Assembly: GCA_013365325.1 (NCBI GenBank)
Contig: JABVXV010000162.1
Coordinates: forward strand, 62,001-126,000
Source of the DNA: Dipetalonema caudispina
Taxonomy: Eukaryota; Nematoda; Chromadorea; Rhabditida; Onchocercidae
Length of the DNA stretch: 64,000 nt
Direction: 5' to 3'
Under the pieces are notes generated by a model that was given only the letters and a program-made list of their open reading frames with translations, did not search any database and was not told the DNA's origin. Below are positions 61,870 to 64,000 of the stretch, one piece after another (within the stretch, counting starts at the first letter, position 1; each line of letters starts with the position of its first letter). The translations under genes and the position numbers were made by a program.

Positions 61870-62440
61870 CGTGATGAACGTATGTCTAACAAATTTCACA
61901 TTAGGTTTTTTTTTTTTTTTTTTTTGAATTGTTACACTTTTATTATTAAATTTCATATATGCATACAGTTACAATCATAAAATTTCAAGATATTTAAATC
62001 ATAATTTTTAATTTCGAAGATTATGCCTTTAACTTGTGAAAACTTGTTAATTTTTAGATCGTTGATAGCTAAAATGAGTGAGACAGATTTCCTGAAAAGA
62101 TGTCATTGTCGACATCATATGAAATACCGTCGATCAATTAGGTGCTATTAAAATACTTTCATTTTTTCGTTTTCATAGAACAATTTTTATATGAATTGCA
62201 TTTTTAAAATTCATATATGACAAATTTCAAAGTGAATTTGGCTTTTCGGATAATTGGAAGGAAAAAATCTATCCATATTTTCTTTCATTACAAATGACTT
62301 ATCAGAAATTCAATTAGAGTTAAATAAATCCAGAAAATTCCAGGACTACATCAAACTTTTTAAGCAATGAATATGCATCATCCATCAGAAAATCAACCGT
62401 TATTACCGATGTACCAGAAGAAAAAAATGTACATTACTAG
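61870..62440 (+). pseudogene. In-frame cytoplasmic tail of the claudin-like gene beyond the TAA
   Basis: Blocks 61870-61904, 62058-62141 and 62344-62440 keep the frame of the upstream exons and read 71 codons to TAG at 62438-62440. The start, RDERMSNKF, is the charged tail expected after TM4. A cysteine/histidine group (KRCHCRHH) and an acidic end follow. Donors GTTTTT and GTGCTA are weak; acceptors TTTTTAG and ATTCCAG are good. Whether it is translated depends on the TAA at 61867. Confidence 0.5.
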
Positions 62441-63074
62441 ATATTTTGAATGATGATATATCCTAGAACTTCTGATTTAACGTATTTTCTGAAATTAACT
62501 ATAGCATTATATGTTTCTTTTTATTTTGCATGGAAATAATCATCAAGATGAAATAGTTTCTAACAAAATATACATGTTTAACAGGAAAAGAAAAAATACG
62601 TTGAAAATGGCATTTTTTTTTTTTTTTAATTTGAGAAAAAAAAAAAAAAACTACGTTCGAATTAACTTCTAAGGTTCGAAAATAAATTTGGATTGATGTA
62701 CAGATTATTTAGAGATTTTCTTTTCCATTAATATATTTTCCGGATGAACAACAGTGATTCATGAAGAAAAATGAACAGCCATATTTGCCTTGGCATATTA
62801 ATTACTGTTTGATATACATGGAATTAGATTCATGGATTTCAAAGAAAATTGGTCTAGTGCTGCTCTCGAACCATTTTCAAGTCCCATTAATTTAAATTAT
62901 TCCAATAAATTTATAGTGGAAGACGTAACGGAAGGATAATTGTGATATTCAAAATTTGTAATACTCAATTAAATTAGAAAAAAACATACGAATAAAATAT
63001 TATCAGTTATTAATTTGTTTTCAAAAAAAAAAAAAAAGTACAAATGGGCAACAAGTGCATGTAACTATCAGCAT
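62441..63074. other. Convergent intergenic region
   Basis: Lies between the end of the claudin-like gene (plus) and the last exon of the right-edge gene (minus). I see only 3' UTR-like AT-rich sequence and A runs. Confidence 0.5.
62681..62686 (+). terminator. Possible poly(A) signal of the claudin-like gene
   Basis: AATAAA about 240 bases after the distal TAG. In AT-rich DNA this is weak evidence alone. Confidence 0.3.
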
Positions 63075-63218
63075 TTACGGTTTCGGCTTTGATGGAAATT
63101 GTGTTGGTGATGATTGGCTTTTCGGAAATTTCATGCTGCTTTTACTCGTATCACTTGCTCGACGTCCTGTAGCAACGATCGAGAAAACGCACAAAACCGC
63201 ATAACAGATTTGATCAGC
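63075..63218 (-). CDS. Distal alternative last exon of a gene running off the right edge
   Basis: On the minus strand TTTTAG precedes 63218, and a phase-0 frame of 47 aa runs to TAA at 63075-63077. It begins ADQICYAVLCVFSIVATG, hydrophobic enough to be part of a membrane segment, followed by a Ser/Lys/Pro-rich tail ending FPSKPKP. It resembles the exon at 63449-63643 at its start, so the two are probably alternative ends of one transcript. The rest of the gene is beyond 64000. I do not recognise the family. Confidence 0.6.
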   Translation of the reverse strand, partial: ADQICYAVLCVFSIVATGRRASDTSKSSMKFPKSQSSPTQFPSKPKP

Positions 63219-63448
63219 CTAAAATGGAATAAAATCTGTTGATTTTCTACATAACGCAAACATGTCAACTATATATATATATATATATATAGTGAAACAT
63301 GCAATTTTACCAGATATGATGTGCATAACATCCAGTTCAAAGTTCAAATAATATTAAAATATAATGAATGGTACGATAGGAAACTATTACACTAGTAACA
63401 ACAACGACTTCCTTGTATATATTTGTTCAAATGTCCACGGATTCACAA

Positions 63449-63643
63449 TTAATCAAATTCTGCCAAAATGGTCGCCATTACGATAGCAACAGCTGAATCA
63501 TTCGGAAAATCATCGCTAAATGTCGAATGTATTGATTCTGATGCAAAATTTGCATCACTCATGTTAGTTTCATGCTTATTTAATGGTTGTTCCATGTAGC
63601 GTACAGAAAATACACGATGTAATGACCATGCAATATCGGATGC
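63449..63643 (-). CDS. Proximal alternative last exon of a gene running off the right edge
   Basis: On the minus strand AATTTAG precedes 63643, and a phase-0 frame of 64 aa runs to TAA at 63449-63451. It starts ASDIAWSLHRVFSVRYMEQP and continues into an acidic Ser/Asp-rich tail. Codon use is balanced, unlike the flanking AT-rich DNA. Upstream exons would lie beyond the window. Function unknown. Confidence 0.6.
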   Translation of the reverse strand, partial: ASDIAWSLHRVFSVRYMEQPLNKHETNMSDANFASESIHSTFSDDFPNDSAVAIVMATILAEFD

Positions 63644-64000
63644 CTAAATTAACAATTACAACCACGGCACTCATGTAAACAACGACAATAAACAACAACT
63701 TCAGAAAAGGATTTTTTTTTTTTTACTTTCCCACCAATATAAGATAAATAATCAAACAAATATTCTAAAATATATATCGGCCTACTCTTTTAAAACTAGT
63801 CATAATCGTGCACTCCCATCAATTCATCCCTTATAGTAAAACATTTAAATTTGGAGATGTTTGTCAATCGATAGCAACAAAAAGGAATGAAATTAAAATT
63901 CAAATGAAATCAAATAAATGATTAGAAAAGTAAAGTAAATGACAACATTGATAAACATGCAGTAAACAGCAAATTATTATCAATAAAGTATATAAATATA
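63644..64000. other. Probable intron of the right-edge gene
   Basis: No further exon of the minus-strand gene is visible up to the window end. The stretch is AT-rich and noncoding. Confidence 0.4.

Noticed and set aside
1..64000. CRISPR array, rRNA, transposase or viral genes
   Set aside because: No regularly spaced repeats, rRNA cores, or transposase, polymerase or capsid motifs were seen on either strand.

Overview
The window looks like nuclear DNA of a nematode, most likely a parasitic one with an AT-rich genome (inference). Evidence: roughly 70% A+T with many long A and T runs; many short introns with T-rich, TTTCAG-type acceptors; acceptor-like sites directly in front of several start codons, as expected for spliced-leader trans-splicing; and clearly animal proteins. 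No ORF longer than about 150 codons exists because every gene is cut into small exons. I rebuilt the genes by hand from splice sites, reading phase and recall of the families; exon sums are multiples of three in all complete models.

Layout. 1-8.7 kb: AT-rich and without a gene I can support, except a GC-richer island near 5.4 kb holding a long microRNA-like hairpin. 8.7-15.7 kb, minus: an 11-exon neuropeptide-type GPCR (about 538 aa, somatostatin/allatostatin-C/opioid-like). 15.7-24.3 kb: AT-rich spacer with an inverted-repeat element. 24.3-34.1 kb, minus: a 12-exon EGF-domain O-GlcNAc transferase (EOGT, 525 aa). Its 4.8-kb intron holds, on the opposite strand, a complete 9-exon four-TM protein gene of unknown function (302 aa). 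34.1-35.7 kb: shared divergent promoter region. 35.7-48.6 kb, plus: a 39-exon SBF/MTMR5/13-type protein (1,987 aa: DENN, GRAM, dead myotubularin phosphatase, C1, PH). 48.6-53 kb: spacer with a possible small spliced ORF and a direct repeat. 53.1-54.1 kb, minus: a LIM-only (LMO) protein. 54-60 kb: spacer rich in simple repeats. 60.2-62.4 kb, plus: a claudin-like four-TM protein with an in-frame stop just before an otherwise intact cytoplasmic tail. 63.1-63.6 kb, minus: two similar alternative last exons of a gene whose body lies beyond the right edge.

Functional view. These are ordinary metazoan signalling, membrane and glycosylation genes, not an operon or mobile island. Points worth a second look are the claudin-like stop codon, the apparent TG 3' splice site in EOGT, a GC-AG intron in SBF, start-overlapping uORFs on both divergent genes, a histidine cluster in an extracellular GPCR loop, the terminal-exon pair, and the GC-rich hairpin. 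I found no CRISPR array, rRNA, tRNA or recognisable transposase.
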